Below, piece after piece: positions 1 to 8,322 of a stretch of DNA of 22,693 bases; position 1 is the stretch's first letter, and each line of letters starts with the position of its first letter. This stretch comes from Lachnospiraceae bacterium (lineage in GTDB: Bacteria; Bacillota; Clostridia; Lachnospirales; Lachnospiraceae): NCBI GenBank assembly GCA_017444545.1, contig JAFSWJ010000327.1, positions 1-22,693 on the forward strand, given 5' to 3'. Below the pieces are notes generated by a model that was not told where the DNA came from, searched no databases, and saw nothing but the letters and a program-made list of their open reading frames with translations. Made by a program: the position numbers and the translations under genes.

Positions 1-461
1 CTGATGATCATCTGGGGGTACGAAGAATAATAATAAAACGAGTCATTATCAAGACTCACGGTCAGAAGACCCGAGGTTGCGATACAGGCAAGAACACCTC
101 CGATGACCGCAAGCAGCAATAGTTCCTTCCATGAAAAGCTTTTCCGGTCCGGAAGGAACTCTCCCTTTGTTTTCCTTCTGTAAAAACCTGCGGCCACAAA
201 AGCTCCTGCAGATACAACAAGAGCCACCACCACGATAGAAGTCAGGGATATCCTGATCCGAAGCACCATCATCCCGTATATCACTGCACAATAAAAAGCC
301 AACCCCGCAGGAAATGCCAGGAGCACCCGCTCTGCACATTTCGTTCTTGAACACATTGCCCAGATAAAAACATATCCAAGCACACAAAGAAAGATGATCG
401 TGATCACCTGTGCCGCAAAATATCCTGATGAAACTGTTGTGAGCAATCTGTTGATATCCAT
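1..461 (-). CDS. Polytopic membrane protein, N-terminal 153 residues only (runs off the left edge)
   Basis: An open frame starts at ATG 461-459 and stays open to base 1, so only the N-terminal part is present. A GGAG ribosome site lies 7 bases upstream, and the start is 26 bp after the stop of the preceding gene. Four hydrophobic segments are visible at about residues 14-36, 46-66, 71-93 and 113-135. They are followed by an acidic, tyrosine-rich stretch, DNDSFYYYSSYPQ, from residue 138, which then leaves the window. An acidic motif in an early outer loop after a short run of helices resembles GT-C-type membrane glycosyltransferases and polymerases, but this is only a resemblance. In this locus a Wzy-type polymerase is otherwise missing, so this gene is the best candidate by position. 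The identity is unproven and no family is recognised with confidence. A different frame over the same bases gives a Cys/Gly-rich translation that does not look like a protein. Confidence 0.7.
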   Translation of the reverse strand, partial: MDINRLLTTVSSGYFAAQVITIIFLCVLGYVFIWAMCSRTKCAERVLLAFPAGLAFYCAVIYGMMVLRIRISLTSIVVVALVVSAGAFVAAGFYRRKTKGEFLPDRKSFSWKELLLLAVIGGVLACIATSGLLTVSLDNDSFYYYSSYPQMII

Positions 462-487
462 ACACATTCTCCGAGCCGGAAGGTCCT

Positions 488-1195
488 TCAGAATAGTTTT
501 AATATATTATTATCATAGAATTCACGGCTCATGACATAAAGATTTTCCCTGTCATCCCATATGGCCACCAGTTCTTCTGCATTTTCAATATCCTCATCAG
601 CAATGAACATCCTGAAATTCGTATCAAAAGCTGCCTCTCCCACACAAGTATAGTAATAATACGAATAATGAAAATAGCTGTTCACGTATTCAGGATCATC
701 ATTCAACATGAATGCATAACGCTCCATATCCGCCGTATATCCGACCTGAACAAAGCTGTCCTTCATGTTTTTCAATATCTTTGCCTTTCTCACCTCTTCC
801 GGAGAAGGCAGTGATCCGTCGGTAACCCCTTCCTTTGCGTACTTCCTGAAAAAATTTCCGTAGTTATTATCATAGTAATAATCACCCGAAAAAAATATGT
901 CTATGGCAGGATCATCCGAATGATCATGTCCATAGGAGGGGTAGTTGGAATATGGAGAAAAATCCGCCCATACAGCAACCTTTTTGTCTCTGACCAGAGC
1001 ACGAAGAAATGCGTCAGGATATCTGCCTTCCTCCTTAAATTCCGTCATGTACATAGTTTGGTCAGAAAAACCGGGTCTGTAAAGAGAGATCCTGTCCTGA
1101 AACTCTCCTCCAAGGCTCTTTGCGTTCAGCAAAAAAGCTCCTGCCATGATGATGACCGGCAATATCCTATTTGCGTTTGACAAAATCCTTGACAT
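488..1195 (-). CDS. Membrane-anchored extracytoplasmic protein of unknown function
   Basis: This protein has 235 residues and I do not recognise its family. It has one hydrophobic segment at about residues 10-25 after a short basic N-terminus (an uncleaved anchor or a signal peptide). A soluble part of about 200 residues follows, very rich in Tyr and Asp, including GDYYYDNNYGN near 104-114 and YFHYSYYYY near 174-182. It would sit outside the membrane. I chose ATG 1195, which has a GGGAG site about 12 bases upstream, over an in-frame TTG at 1246 that has no ribosome site. It overlaps the end of flippase 2 by 29 bp and is followed closely by a polytopic membrane protein. Its position between a flippase and a possible polymerase suggests a role in assembly, modification or anchoring of the glycan. 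That is inference from context only. Confidence 0.7.
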   Translation of the reverse strand: MSRILSNANRILPVIIMAGAFLLNAKSLGGEFQDRISLYRPGFSDQTMYMTEFKEEGRYPDAFLRALVRDKKVAVWADFSPYSNYPSYGHDHSDDPAIDIFFSGDYYYDNNYGNFFRKYAKEGVTDGSLPSPEEVRKAKILKNMKDSFVQVGYTADMERYAFMLNDDPEYVNSYFHYSYYYYTCVGEAAFDTNFRMFIADEDIENAEELVAIWDDRENLYVMSREFYDNNILKLF

Positions 1196-2669
1196 ATCCG
1201 ATACAGACTCCCAGAACCTTTCTGTCAATAATTGCCGCAGCAGCAAGAATCAGGACCCCCGCTGCTGCCTCGGCCCACACGCTTACCGCAGCCGTAGCGA
1301 TGATACAGTAAAGTATCAGCATCACCGTATAAACAACTGTTTTTCTGAATCCGTAGCCTATTTTAATACATCTTTCCCCCAAAAACGATCCGCCTGCAAA
1401 ATAAACCAGGTAGGAAATCCCTGTTGTGACGGATGCCCCCACACCTCCCCAGAAGGGTACCAGTATGGTATTGCCTGCGATATTGCAGATTATAGCAAAA
1501 AGTGATGCTATGTTCAGATACATATTCTTTTTTGAATACTTGATGCTCTGTACCCTGATCTCAAAGAGCATGGCAAAGACGGGCATGAGGGTGAGAAAAG
1601 GGATCATTCTCTCCGCTCCCCTGTAGTCAGGTCCCAAAAGCAATACTATGATCCGTCTGAAAAGGATGAGTCCTGTTGCAGCGGCCACGCAGAGAAACTG
1701 TGTAACATCATAGGCCGATCTGAAAAACCTCCTGTTATCCTCCATGTCTTTTTTTTCAAACCGCTCCATTGCCACCGGAGACCAGTAGGCTATAAAGGTA
1801 TTTTTGAAAGTGAGGAGCAGCACGATGATCTTCATGGCGCTGGTGTAGATGCCCAGTTCATCAAAGTCCGAGAAGGTACGCAGAGCGAGCCTGTCGCAGC
1901 TTGAGAGCAGCCACTCCATGAGAAGCACCATTATGAACGGCACTCCATACCGGAGAAGCTCTCGGTAGGATAAATTCACAGTTTCCGGCTCGTGCATGGA
2001 TTCCTTCAGGGACGCTTCCCACTGGGTAAAACCTCCGTCCCTCTGATTAACAAAATATCTCACCATGATAAAGGCCGTGGTGATCCCCCATGGTACTGCC
2101 AATGCATACAATCCAACCCTGAAGTCGTTCCCCAGGAAATACCACGCCACAAAGATCGTCAGAAGTGCCAGCACCTTCTGCGCTATGTTGATATTTGAAT
2201 ACAGCTTCCCGTTCTGCTGCATTCTGATATCGAGGAAAAAGAACCTCTCAAAGACGGAAACGAGCGCATAGATCACCACAAGGGCCGTGATATCCTTTCC
2301 GCTTTTCCCGAACAGAAAACCGTTTGCCGCATCCGCATTGAAACAATAGATCACCGAAATGGCGGATACTATAACCAGTGAGGGAAAAAGACATCTGAAA
2401 AGAAGCTGCTTCCTGTCCACTCCTTCCGAATAATAATATCTGATATAGGCCTGATCCAGACCCATGACTGCAAAGATATAGATGATCATGACGGCAGTCT
2501 CGTACATCCCTGTCCTTCCGAACTCGTCGGTGGACATGAGCCTTGTAACCAAAGGAGTCTGTACAAAGCCCAGCAAAAGGACGACGAAATTGCCGTAGAA
2601 ATATGTCAGAAAACCCGAAAAAGGTCTGTCCTCTTTTTTATTATCAGAGCCTCCAATAGGAGTAGCCAT
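1167..2669 (-). CDS. wzx: Wzx-type polysaccharide flippase (MOP superfamily), second copy
   Basis: A 500-residue integral membrane protein with about 12-14 hydrophobic segments along its whole length. The N-terminal segment GFVQTPLVTRLMSTDEFG (about 34-51) is typical of polysaccharide biosynthesis/export proteins of the MOP flippase superfamily. Such proteins move undecaprenyl-pyrophosphate-linked repeat units across the cytoplasmic membrane. I chose ATG 2669, which has AGAGG about 9 bases upstream, over an in-frame TTG at 2693 with a poor ribosome site. The gene overlaps the end of the UDP-HexNAc dehydrogenase by 26 bp and ends inside the start of the Tyr-rich membrane-anchored protein. A second flippase of the same superfamily, not obviously similar in sequence by eye, is encoded at 11553-12965. 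Substrate specificity cannot be read from the sequence. Confidence 0.88.
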   Translation of the reverse strand: MATPIGGSDNKKEDRPFSGFLTYFYGNFVVLLLGFVQTPLVTRLMSTDEFGRTGMYETAVMIIYIFAVMGLDQAYIRYYYSEGVDRKQLLFRCLFPSLVIVSAISVIYCFNADAANGFLFGKSGKDITALVVIYALVSVFERFFFLDIRMQQNGKLYSNINIAQKVLALLTIFVAWYFLGNDFRVGLYALAVPWGITTAFIMVRYFVNQRDGGFTQWEASLKESMHEPETVNLSYRELLRYGVPFIMVLLMEWLLSSCDRLALRTFSDFDELGIYTSAMKIIVLLLTFKNTFIAYWSPVAMERFEKKDMEDNRRFFRSAYDVTQFLCVAAATGLILFRRIIVLLLGPDYRGAERMIPFLTLMPVFAMLFEIRVQSIKYSKKNMYLNIASLFAIICNIAGNTILVPFWGGVGASVTTGISYLVYFAGGSFLGERCIKIGYGFRKTVVYTVMLILYCIIATAAVSVWAEAAAGVLILAAAAIIDRKVLGVCIGYVKDFVKRK

Positions 2670-3966
2670 TCTTTTCAACCTCTTTTTTGTCAAGGATGCT
2701 CTTGATATCTATGATGACCTTCTCACCGTTTTTGAGCGTACCGTCAAAGAGAGCATCCATGCCGGAAAGCCCCATGCTTTTGTATTCATCATGGGCGACT
2801 CCAAGGATCAGACAGTCTGCATCGTTGATATCCTTTATGTCTGTCAGTTCATATCCGTAGGTCTTCTTCACATCCTCCGGATCGGCCAGGGGATCCGTTA
2901 TCCTTGGCTGTATCGTATATTCCGACAAAGCCGCGACTACCTCCATTATCTTGGAATTTCTCACATCAGGGCAGTTCTCCTTGAAGGTTGCTCCGAGAAA
3001 TACCACCCTTGACGACTTCACTCTCTTGCCCGATATCACAAGCTGCTTTATGATCTTTTCGGCAATGAAGGAAGGCATGTCATCATTGATCCTCCTGCCC
3101 GAGGAGATGATCTGCGAATGATATCCGAGTTTTTCAGCCTCATATACGAAATAATAAGGATCGACTCCTATACAATGTCCTCCCACAAGTCCGGGCCTGA
3201 AGCCGAGAGCATTCCACTTTGTATTCATGGCCTCAATAACCTCGGTTGTGTCTATCCCCATCCTGTCAAAGGCCATGGCCAGCTCATTTATGAACGCTAT
3301 ATTGATATCCCTTTGGGAATTCTCCACAACCTTTGCTGCTTCCGCTACTTTGATGGAACCTGCCCTGTGAACTCCGGCCTTTATGACAGTCTCATATACT
3401 GCCGCTATGATATCGAGTGATTCTTCATCCATTCCGGAAACGATCTTTTTAATATTTTCAAGCCTGTGTACCTTGTCGCCGGGATTGATACGCTCAGGTG
3501 AGTATCCGACCTTGAAATCAACACCACATTTAAGTCCCGATTCGGATTCGAGAATGGGTATGCACACATCCTCCGTGACCCCGGGATAAACCGTCGATTC
3601 ATAAACAACGATCGATCCTTTTTTCAGATTCCTCCCGACAGTATGACTTGCACCCTCAACAGGCTTCAGATCAGGTGTCTTGTCCTGATTGACCGGAGTG
3701 GGAACCGCCACGATGATAAAGGAAGCCTCCGAAAGCTTTTTTTCATCATCCGTGAAATCCACCGTTGTCTTTTTGATCTCTTCATCTCCCACTTCCTCTG
3801 TGGGATCGATCCCTGCCCTGTACTTTGCAATCTTTTCGCTGCTCAGGTCAAAGCCTATGACATCAAAATATTTCGCAAATGCCACGGCTATCGGCATACC
3901 TACATAGCCAAGGCCAACAAGTGCAAGTTTTTCTTTCTTTTCCTTCAATCCGTCATATAATCTCAT
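2644..3966 (-). CDS. UDP-N-acetylhexosamine 6-dehydrogenase (TviB/WbpO/WecC type)
   Basis: A 440-residue cytosolic nucleotide-sugar dehydrogenase, the usual length for the family. It performs two NAD-dependent oxidations at C6 of a UDP-HexNAc to give a UDP-HexNAc uronic acid. Visible features are the N-terminal NAD-binding loop GLGYVG (18-23), GYSPER (154-159), the central helix region with K212 and N216, and the catalytic cysteine C265 in GGHCIGVDPYY. The C-terminal UDP-binding domain begins near 310 (VVFLGATFKEN). The HCIGVDPYY context and the following LGYHSQIISSGRRIN are more like the TviB/WbpO group (UDP-GlcNAc or UDP-GalNAc substrates) than UDP-glucose dehydrogenases. No UDP-GlcNAc 4-epimerase is in the window to settle GlcNAcA versus GalNAcA. 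AGGAGG lies 7 bases before the ATG. The start overlaps the preceding GT4 gene by 14 bp. Confidence 0.9.
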   Translation of the reverse strand: MRLYDGLKEKKEKLALVGLGYVGMPIAVAFAKYFDVIGFDLSSEKIAKYRAGIDPTEEVGDEEIKKTTVDFTDDEKKLSEASFIIVAVPTPVNQDKTPDLKPVEGASHTVGRNLKKGSIVVYESTVYPGVTEDVCIPILESESGLKCGVDFKVGYSPERINPGDKVHRLENIKKIVSGMDEESLDIIAAVYETVIKAGVHRAGSIKVAEAAKVVENSQRDINIAFINELAMAFDRMGIDTTEVIEAMNTKWNALGFRPGLVGGHCIGVDPYYFVYEAEKLGYHSQIISSGRRINDDMPSFIAEKIIKQLVISGKRVKSSRVVFLGATFKENCPDVRNSKIMEVVAALSEYTIQPRITDPLADPEDVKKTYGYELTDIKDINDADCLILGVAHDEYKSMGLSGMDALFDGTLKNGEKVIIDIKSILDKKEVEKNGYSYWRL

Positions 3967-5071
3967 CGTACAGCCTCCTGTGATTTTCTATGTATATATC
4001 CTCGCTGTAAAGCGACCTGTACCTTTGATAAAAATACTCTCCCGCTTCCTTCAGCTTTACGGGATCCTCTGCCAGTTCCCGGATGCATCCCGTTCCTTTT
4101 CCGGGATCCTCCTTCGTATACAGATACCTATCATCCCCTATGACCTCAGGCAGCCCTCCTACTGCCGTGGAAACAACGGCACATTTCCTGCTCATGGCTT
4201 CCACCGCTGCCTTTCCAAAGGATTCAAAGCAGCTTGTCATCAGAAAAACATCAATACCATAATAATAATCCGCCATCTCTTTTTGTGAAAGGTTCAGATG
4301 CGTTGACAGGTTTTCCTCTCCTACCGTGCCTGAAAGCTCACGAAAGATCTCCTCCGTCTTTTCTTCATCTCCCCTTTCAAAAGTAGACAGGACTATATCC
4401 ACCCTGAAATCCGGCAGGACCTCTTTCAGTTTTTTGACAAAATCGACCGCAAAATCCCAGTCCTTTTCCACACATATCCTGCCTGCAAGCCCCACCGTGA
4501 ATTTATGTGCCAATCCTTCATCCTGTCTTTTCGACTCATCATATGTCCCGAAATACTTTGTACTGATCGTATTCGGTATGACCGTCAAAGGCCTGATGGA
4601 AGTTTCCTTCCTCCACAGTTCTTCATTGAACTTTGTGGTGGTCACAAGCATATGACTTTTTTTCAAGACCGGAAACATGAAAAGCCTTGACCTTTTTCTG
4701 TATCCGAAAAGCAGTCCCCTGTCCGTGTAGATGAACCTGATATCTTTCATCTTTCTCTGAATGAAGCCGTAGGTTATGAGCGATTCGGACATCTCGATAT
4801 GCACAAGATCCGGGTTCTCCTGCATGATATATTTTTTGAAAGCTTCTATCCGCAAAAACAGATTTCTGACACGGTTTTCCGTCATGGGATAGGTCAGGAT
4901 CCGAAAAGGATAGTCCTCCGTTTTTTCCCCCAGAAGTTCCGGACAAATGACCACAGGCTCGTACCCGTATTCCTTATGACCCGCCAGACCCTCGCATATG
5001 CTCAAAGTCGACATCTGTGCTCCGCCGGGAAGGTCTATTGGATATTCCGTGAGATAAACTATCTTCTTCAA
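3953..5071 (-). CDS. GT4-family glycosyltransferase
   Basis: A 372-residue GT-B-fold transferase. The N-terminal acceptor domain opens with MKKIVYLTEYPIDLPGGAQ, with a glycine pair at 16-17. The C-terminal nucleotide-sugar domain has FTVGLAGRICVEKDWDF (191-207) and the retaining GT4 signature EX7E at E283 and E291 (ESFGKAAVE), followed by a VGGLPEVIG donor-site loop. It would add one sugar to the lipid-linked repeat unit on the inner face of the membrane. Donor and linkage are not predictable. The start is TTG 5071, in a TTGA overlap with the stop of the previous gene. AAGGA lies 6 bases upstream and there is no in-frame ATG before residue 20, so the TTG start is well supported. Confidence 0.88.
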   Translation of the reverse strand: MKKIVYLTEYPIDLPGGAQMSTLSICEGLAGHKEYGYEPVVICPELLGEKTEDYPFRILTYPMTENRVRNLFLRIEAFKKYIMQENPDLVHIEMSESLITYGFIQRKMKDIRFIYTDRGLLFGYRKRSRLFMFPVLKKSHMLVTTTKFNEELWRKETSIRPLTVIPNTISTKYFGTYDESKRQDEGLAHKFTVGLAGRICVEKDWDFAVDFVKKLKEVLPDFRVDIVLSTFERGDEEKTEEIFRELSGTVGEENLSTHLNLSQKEMADYYYGIDVFLMTSCFESFGKAAVEAMSRKCAVVSTAVGGLPEVIGDDRYLYTKEDPGKGTGCIRELAEDPVKLKEAGEYFYQRYRSLYSEDIYIENHRRLYDEII

Positions 5072-6240
5072 AGTTTTTCCTTAAACCAGTTTTCCTTTAT
5101 TTTTTCGGCACGGCTCAAAGGACCTTTGTCAAAATAATAATCCCTTCCCGCAAGCCGTTTTTCACACACCTCAAGAAGACGCAAAGAGGCTTCCTTCGGA
5201 TTCCAGTAACGTGCCATGTTCTCGTAGGCATTTCTGCCCAGCTCATGAGCAGCCCCCGGGCTTGAAAGCAGGATCCTGAGCTTGTCCGCAAGACTTTCTA
5301 TGTTCCCGCTTTGAAATACATATCCCGTCTTTCCCTGGGTGACAAGAAAAGGGGTCGCTCCTGCTTTTGATGGGGCTATGACTGCACAGCCTGCAGACAG
5401 CGCCTCATATATGACAGAACCCCAGCCCTCCAGTTTGTTGCTGGTACACACAAATATGTCAGCTTTTTCCATCTGTCTCCTGGTATCCTCGGGACTGAGA
5501 AATCCGAGAAAGGTGGTGATCTTGTCAAGCTTTTGCTGCTTCACCAGCTTCCTTATCTTTTTTTCTTCTTTTCCGTCTCCGACAAATTCCAGTCGCAGAT
5601 CCAGCCCCACATCCCTGCAGCGTTTTGCTGCATATACCAGAAGTTCCGGCTGCTTAAGCTTCAGAAACCTGCCTGCCCACAGCACCTTCATCGTCCTGTT
5701 CTTTTTTCTTATCTCCTCTATTTCCCTGAAGGACAGTTCCTCGGGTGCGGGAAAATATCCGAATTTGTAGCATTTTTTTCTGTAGGAGTGAAGAAAGGCA
5801 TAGTCAGACGAAACAAAGGCTCCCGCTGCCAGTATGTAGATATTTTTTTTCCTCTTGCTGAAGTGATTTATGTAGAACTTCTTTGCCAGATAGGGAACCA
5901 GGACCTTCCATCTGCCCTCCTTCAACGGCCTTTCGGAATATCTGAAGGTGAGTTTATCCTCCTCCATTCTCTTTTCTATGAGATCCTCCGGCGCCGTTCC
6001 GATGATCACAACATCACTTTCAAGGGCAAGGTCATACGCCTTCTTTTTCTCTTCTTCACCCAGATGGCTTTTTAATACATATTCCGGGATCTTTTCTTTC
6101 CCCCATCCCATCTGCGATCTGAATTCCTCCATGGGTTCGGTCTCCACAAAGGTAAATTCCTCCCCCAGTTTTTCATGCAGACAGTCACACAAAGCCTTCT
6201 GATGATGATTAAAATAATTTGAATAAAATGTCAGCTTCAT
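5068..6240 (-). CDS. GT4-family glycosyltransferase
   Basis: A 390-residue GT-B transferase. The first half, starting MKLTFYSNYFNHHQ, resembles the acceptor domain of glycosyltransferases that carry a short N-terminal YSNYFNHHQ-like motif. The second half contains MKVLWAGRFLKLKQPELLV (184-202), FVGDGKEEKKI (219-229), FLGFLSPED (244-252) and the GT4 EX7E motif at E271 and E279 (EGWGSVIYE). The C-terminal tail after about residue 365 is lysine-rich. The ATG at 6240 overlaps the stop of the upstream GT2 gene by one base (TAATG), and the 3' end overlaps the next GT4 through TTGA. It is one of four GT4 enzymes in the operon. Its donor is not assignable from sequence. Confidence 0.88.
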   Translation of the reverse strand: MKLTFYSNYFNHHQKALCDCLHEKLGEEFTFVETEPMEEFRSQMGWGKEKIPEYVLKSHLGEEEKKKAYDLALESDVVIIGTAPEDLIEKRMEEDKLTFRYSERPLKEGRWKVLVPYLAKKFYINHFSKRKKNIYILAAGAFVSSDYAFLHSYRKKCYKFGYFPAPEELSFREIEEIRKKNRTMKVLWAGRFLKLKQPELLVYAAKRCRDVGLDLRLEFVGDGKEEKKIRKLVKQQKLDKITTFLGFLSPEDTRRQMEKADIFVCTSNKLEGWGSVIYEALSAGCAVIAPSKAGATPFLVTQGKTGYVFQSGNIESLADKLRILLSSPGAAHELGRNAYENMARYWNPKEASLRLLEVCEKRLAGRDYYFDKGPLSRAEKIKENWFKEKL

Positions 6241-6989
6241 TAAAATTTTGATCCCACATACTTGACTATCTCAAAGCCCGCACATTCAAAAAAGTAAAGG
6301 GCGCTGTAGCCGTTTTGTCTGTATATCCTGTATCTCCTCATTATCCTTTCACCGACCTCATGGAGAGGGATCGTGCTGCTGACACCTCCCATCATGAATT
6401 CGGCCAGAACCTTGTTTATAACTATGATCTTTTTCCCGTCCTTCTTGATCCTGAAATACAGATCCATATCATCACTGATGTTTTCACATCTGTATCTGTA
6501 GGTATCATAGATGCTCCTTTTCACAAACTGGGTGGGATGATTCCAGTCCCGGCTTGTGGTATAGGCGCGAAGCCTTGCCTTTTTCACAAAAGTCCTGCCT
6601 GAAGGAAGAACCATCCTGATATCCCCGAAGGCAAGATCGAAATCTTCTTTCAGATAGGCCTGCACCATGATCTCCACGGTTTCCTTTTCATAGCTGTCAT
6701 CGCTGTTCAGTATCCCCACGATATCTCCTGTGGTCTCATCAATACCCCTGTTCATGGCATCATAGATCCCGCTGTCAGGTGATGACAGGATCTTCATGGT
6801 CATACCGTTTTTTTCAAACTCACCTTCATAGCGGCGGCATATCTCCAGTGTATCATCTTCCGACCCGCCGTCCTTTATGATATATTCTATGTTTTTGTAT
6901 GTCTGGCAAAGCACCGATCTGATGGTCTTTTCTATGGTCTTCCCGCTGTTTTTACAGACCGTTACTATGCTCACTTTTATATCATTCAT
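6240..6989 (-). CDS. GT2-family (GT-A) glycosyltransferase
   Basis: A 249-residue, single-domain inverting GT-A enzyme. It opens with IKVSIVTVCKNSGKTIEKTI, the usual GT2 nucleotide-binding strand. It then has YIIKDGGSEDDT (36-47), SGIYDAMNRGI (73-83), a metal-binding NSDD at 95-98 in place of the common DXD, and DMDLYFRI (174-181) in the acceptor part. The SGIYDAMN...NSDD arrangement is typical of small WcaA/WfgS-like GT2 proteins in O-antigen and capsule loci. I used ATG 6989, which has GGAAGG 5 bases upstream, not the adjacent TTG at 6992. The start overlaps the stop of the initiating transferase by 8 bp, so it may add the second sugar. That is an inference from adjacency. Confidence 0.88.
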   Translation of the reverse strand: MNDIKVSIVTVCKNSGKTIEKTIRSVLCQTYKNIEYIIKDGGSEDDTLEICRRYEGEFEKNGMTMKILSSPDSGIYDAMNRGIDETTGDIVGILNSDDSYEKETVEIMVQAYLKEDFDLAFGDIRMVLPSGRTFVKKARLRAYTTSRDWNHPTQFVKRSIYDTYRYRCENISDDMDLYFRIKKDGKKIIVINKVLAEFMMGGVSSTIPLHEVGERIMRRYRIYRQNGYSALYFFECAGFEIVKYVGSKF

Positions 6990-8319
6990 CAAAGCCTTCC
7001 GTAGATTCTTCCGCTGAAAAGAGGACAGTCAGAGTCTGAAGCAATATCCTGATATCTGTTATTATACTGAACTCCTCTATATACATCAGATCCAGTATCA
7101 GCTTGTCCTTCGATGAGGTATTGTATTTTCCCATGATCTGGGCAAACCCTGTCAGTCCTGCCTTCATTTTGAGCCTGTAGGAAAACTCCGGCAGTTCCCT
7201 TGTATATTCCTCAACATTTTTCAGCATCTCCGGTCTTGGTCCCACAAGCGACATCTCGCCCTTTATAATATTTATGAACTGTGGAAGCTCATCTATCCTG
7301 TATTTCCGGAGAAACCTCCCCGTCCTTGTGATGCGGTCATCATCCCTGGTCGCAGAAAAGTTCTCTATATTTTCTTTCATGGTCCGGAACTTGTATATCC
7401 TGAACACCCTGCCCCTTATGGTGGCTCTTTCCTGCCTGAAAAACACGCTCCCGCCGTCCTCTTTTTTTATCAGGACAGCGCTCACAAGCAGGATCGGACT
7501 TGTAAGGATGAGCATGAACGCTGAAACAAAGATATCCGCAAGCCTTTTGATCACCCTCTGCTCAAAGGTCATCCTGTTGAAATCCGACAGGTAAAAGGGC
7601 AGATCCGAAAACATCAGCTGCGGTGAGTTGTGCATCAGCACATCTTCTATATAAGGAAAGCAGTACAGGCTCACTCTCTCCAGGTAGCATTTTTTCACCA
7701 GTCCCGCCCTCTCGTTTTCAGGTATATCATAGATGAATACACTGTCATAATCATGTATGAGGCTTTCGACATCCTCTTTTCCATAAAGAGCCATGTGGCT
7801 GATATCATACCTTTTGTCAAAGAGAGCCACCGCCCTTTTCACCTTTTCCAGATCCCCCTCGCATCCGGCGACAAGCAGAGTCTTTTCGGGAGGTGTGACC
7901 GCAAAAAAGAAACTGTTTCCGATATGTACGAAAAGAGAAATGATCAGAACCTGTGCTATAACGGCAAGGATCAGATACCCGATCGACGAAAACCTCACCG
8001 TCCGGCCGTTCTCGTCATTGGTGTTCATGATCACAATCACCATATAGTTGACCAGATCATCAATAATAAGGGCAAGTGACAGCGAAATGACTATAGGGCG
8101 GCTCTTTCTCACTCCCACATCAAATCTTCCATAGGTCCTCACCAGCAGAAATCCGAAGATGATGAAGGTAAAGGCCATGACCACAGAAGTCCTTGAAAGC
8201 GAGGTCACGGCAAAGTTGTCGATCCCGAGCAGCAAAAACAATACCGCCATGCAGCCGAAGTACATGATAAAGGCTATAATTCCTATGATGCTGTTCTTAA
8301 ATCTCTTTACATTCTTCAT
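6982..8319 (-). CDS. Undecaprenyl-phosphate sugar phosphotransferase (WcaJ/WbaP-like initiating transferase)
   Basis: A 445-residue polyprenyl-phosphate sugar-1-phosphate transferase that starts repeat-unit synthesis on the lipid carrier. The N-terminal half has about four membrane helices (roughly 10-32, 46-62, 76-98, 112-136) and a nucleotide-binding-like region (146-200, LLVAGCEGDLEKV). The C-terminal catalytic domain starts with a hydrophobic re-entrant segment (262-285). It carries FFRQERATIRGRVFRIYKF (293-311), the acidic pair D343-E344 in KYRIDELPQF, and GEMSLVGPRPE (354-364). These are hallmarks of the bacterial sugar transferase family. The sugar (hexose or HexNAc type) cannot be told. 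The ATG is 3 bp after the previous stop with only a weak ribosome site. Unlike many capsule operons, where this gene is near the front, here it lies mid-operon. Confidence 0.92.
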   Translation of the reverse strand: MKNVKRFKNSIIGIIAFIMYFGCMAVLFLLLGIDNFAVTSLSRTSVVMAFTFIIFGFLLVRTYGRFDVGVRKSRPIVISLSLALIIDDLVNYMVIVIMNTNDENGRTVRFSSIGYLILAVIAQVLIISLFVHIGNSFFFAVTPPEKTLLVAGCEGDLEKVKRAVALFDKRYDISHMALYGKEDVESLIHDYDSVFIYDIPENERAGLVKKCYLERVSLYCFPYIEDVLMHNSPQLMFSDLPFYLSDFNRMTFEQRVIKRLADIFVSAFMLILTSPILLVSAVLIKKEDGGSVFFRQERATIRGRVFRIYKFRTMKENIENFSATRDDDRITRTGRFLRKYRIDELPQFINIIKGEMSLVGPRPEMLKNVEEYTRELPEFSYRLKMKAGLTGFAQIMGKYNTSSKDKLILDLMYIEEFSIITDIRILLQTLTVLFSAEESTEGFDE

Positions 8320-8322
8320 GCT

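Noticed and set aside
49..465. A 138-codon minus-strand frame giving a Cys/Gly-rich product
   Set aside because: It overlaps the better-supported membrane-protein frame starting at 461, which has four clear hydrophobic helices and a ribosome site; the Cys/Gly-rich composition is typical of a shadow frame.
2670..2693. TTG start for flippase 2 (also TTG 1246 for the Tyr-rich protein and ATG 12983 for flippase 1)
   Set aside because: In each case the next in-frame ATG downstream has a clearly better ribosome site and gives a normal family N-terminus or less overlap.
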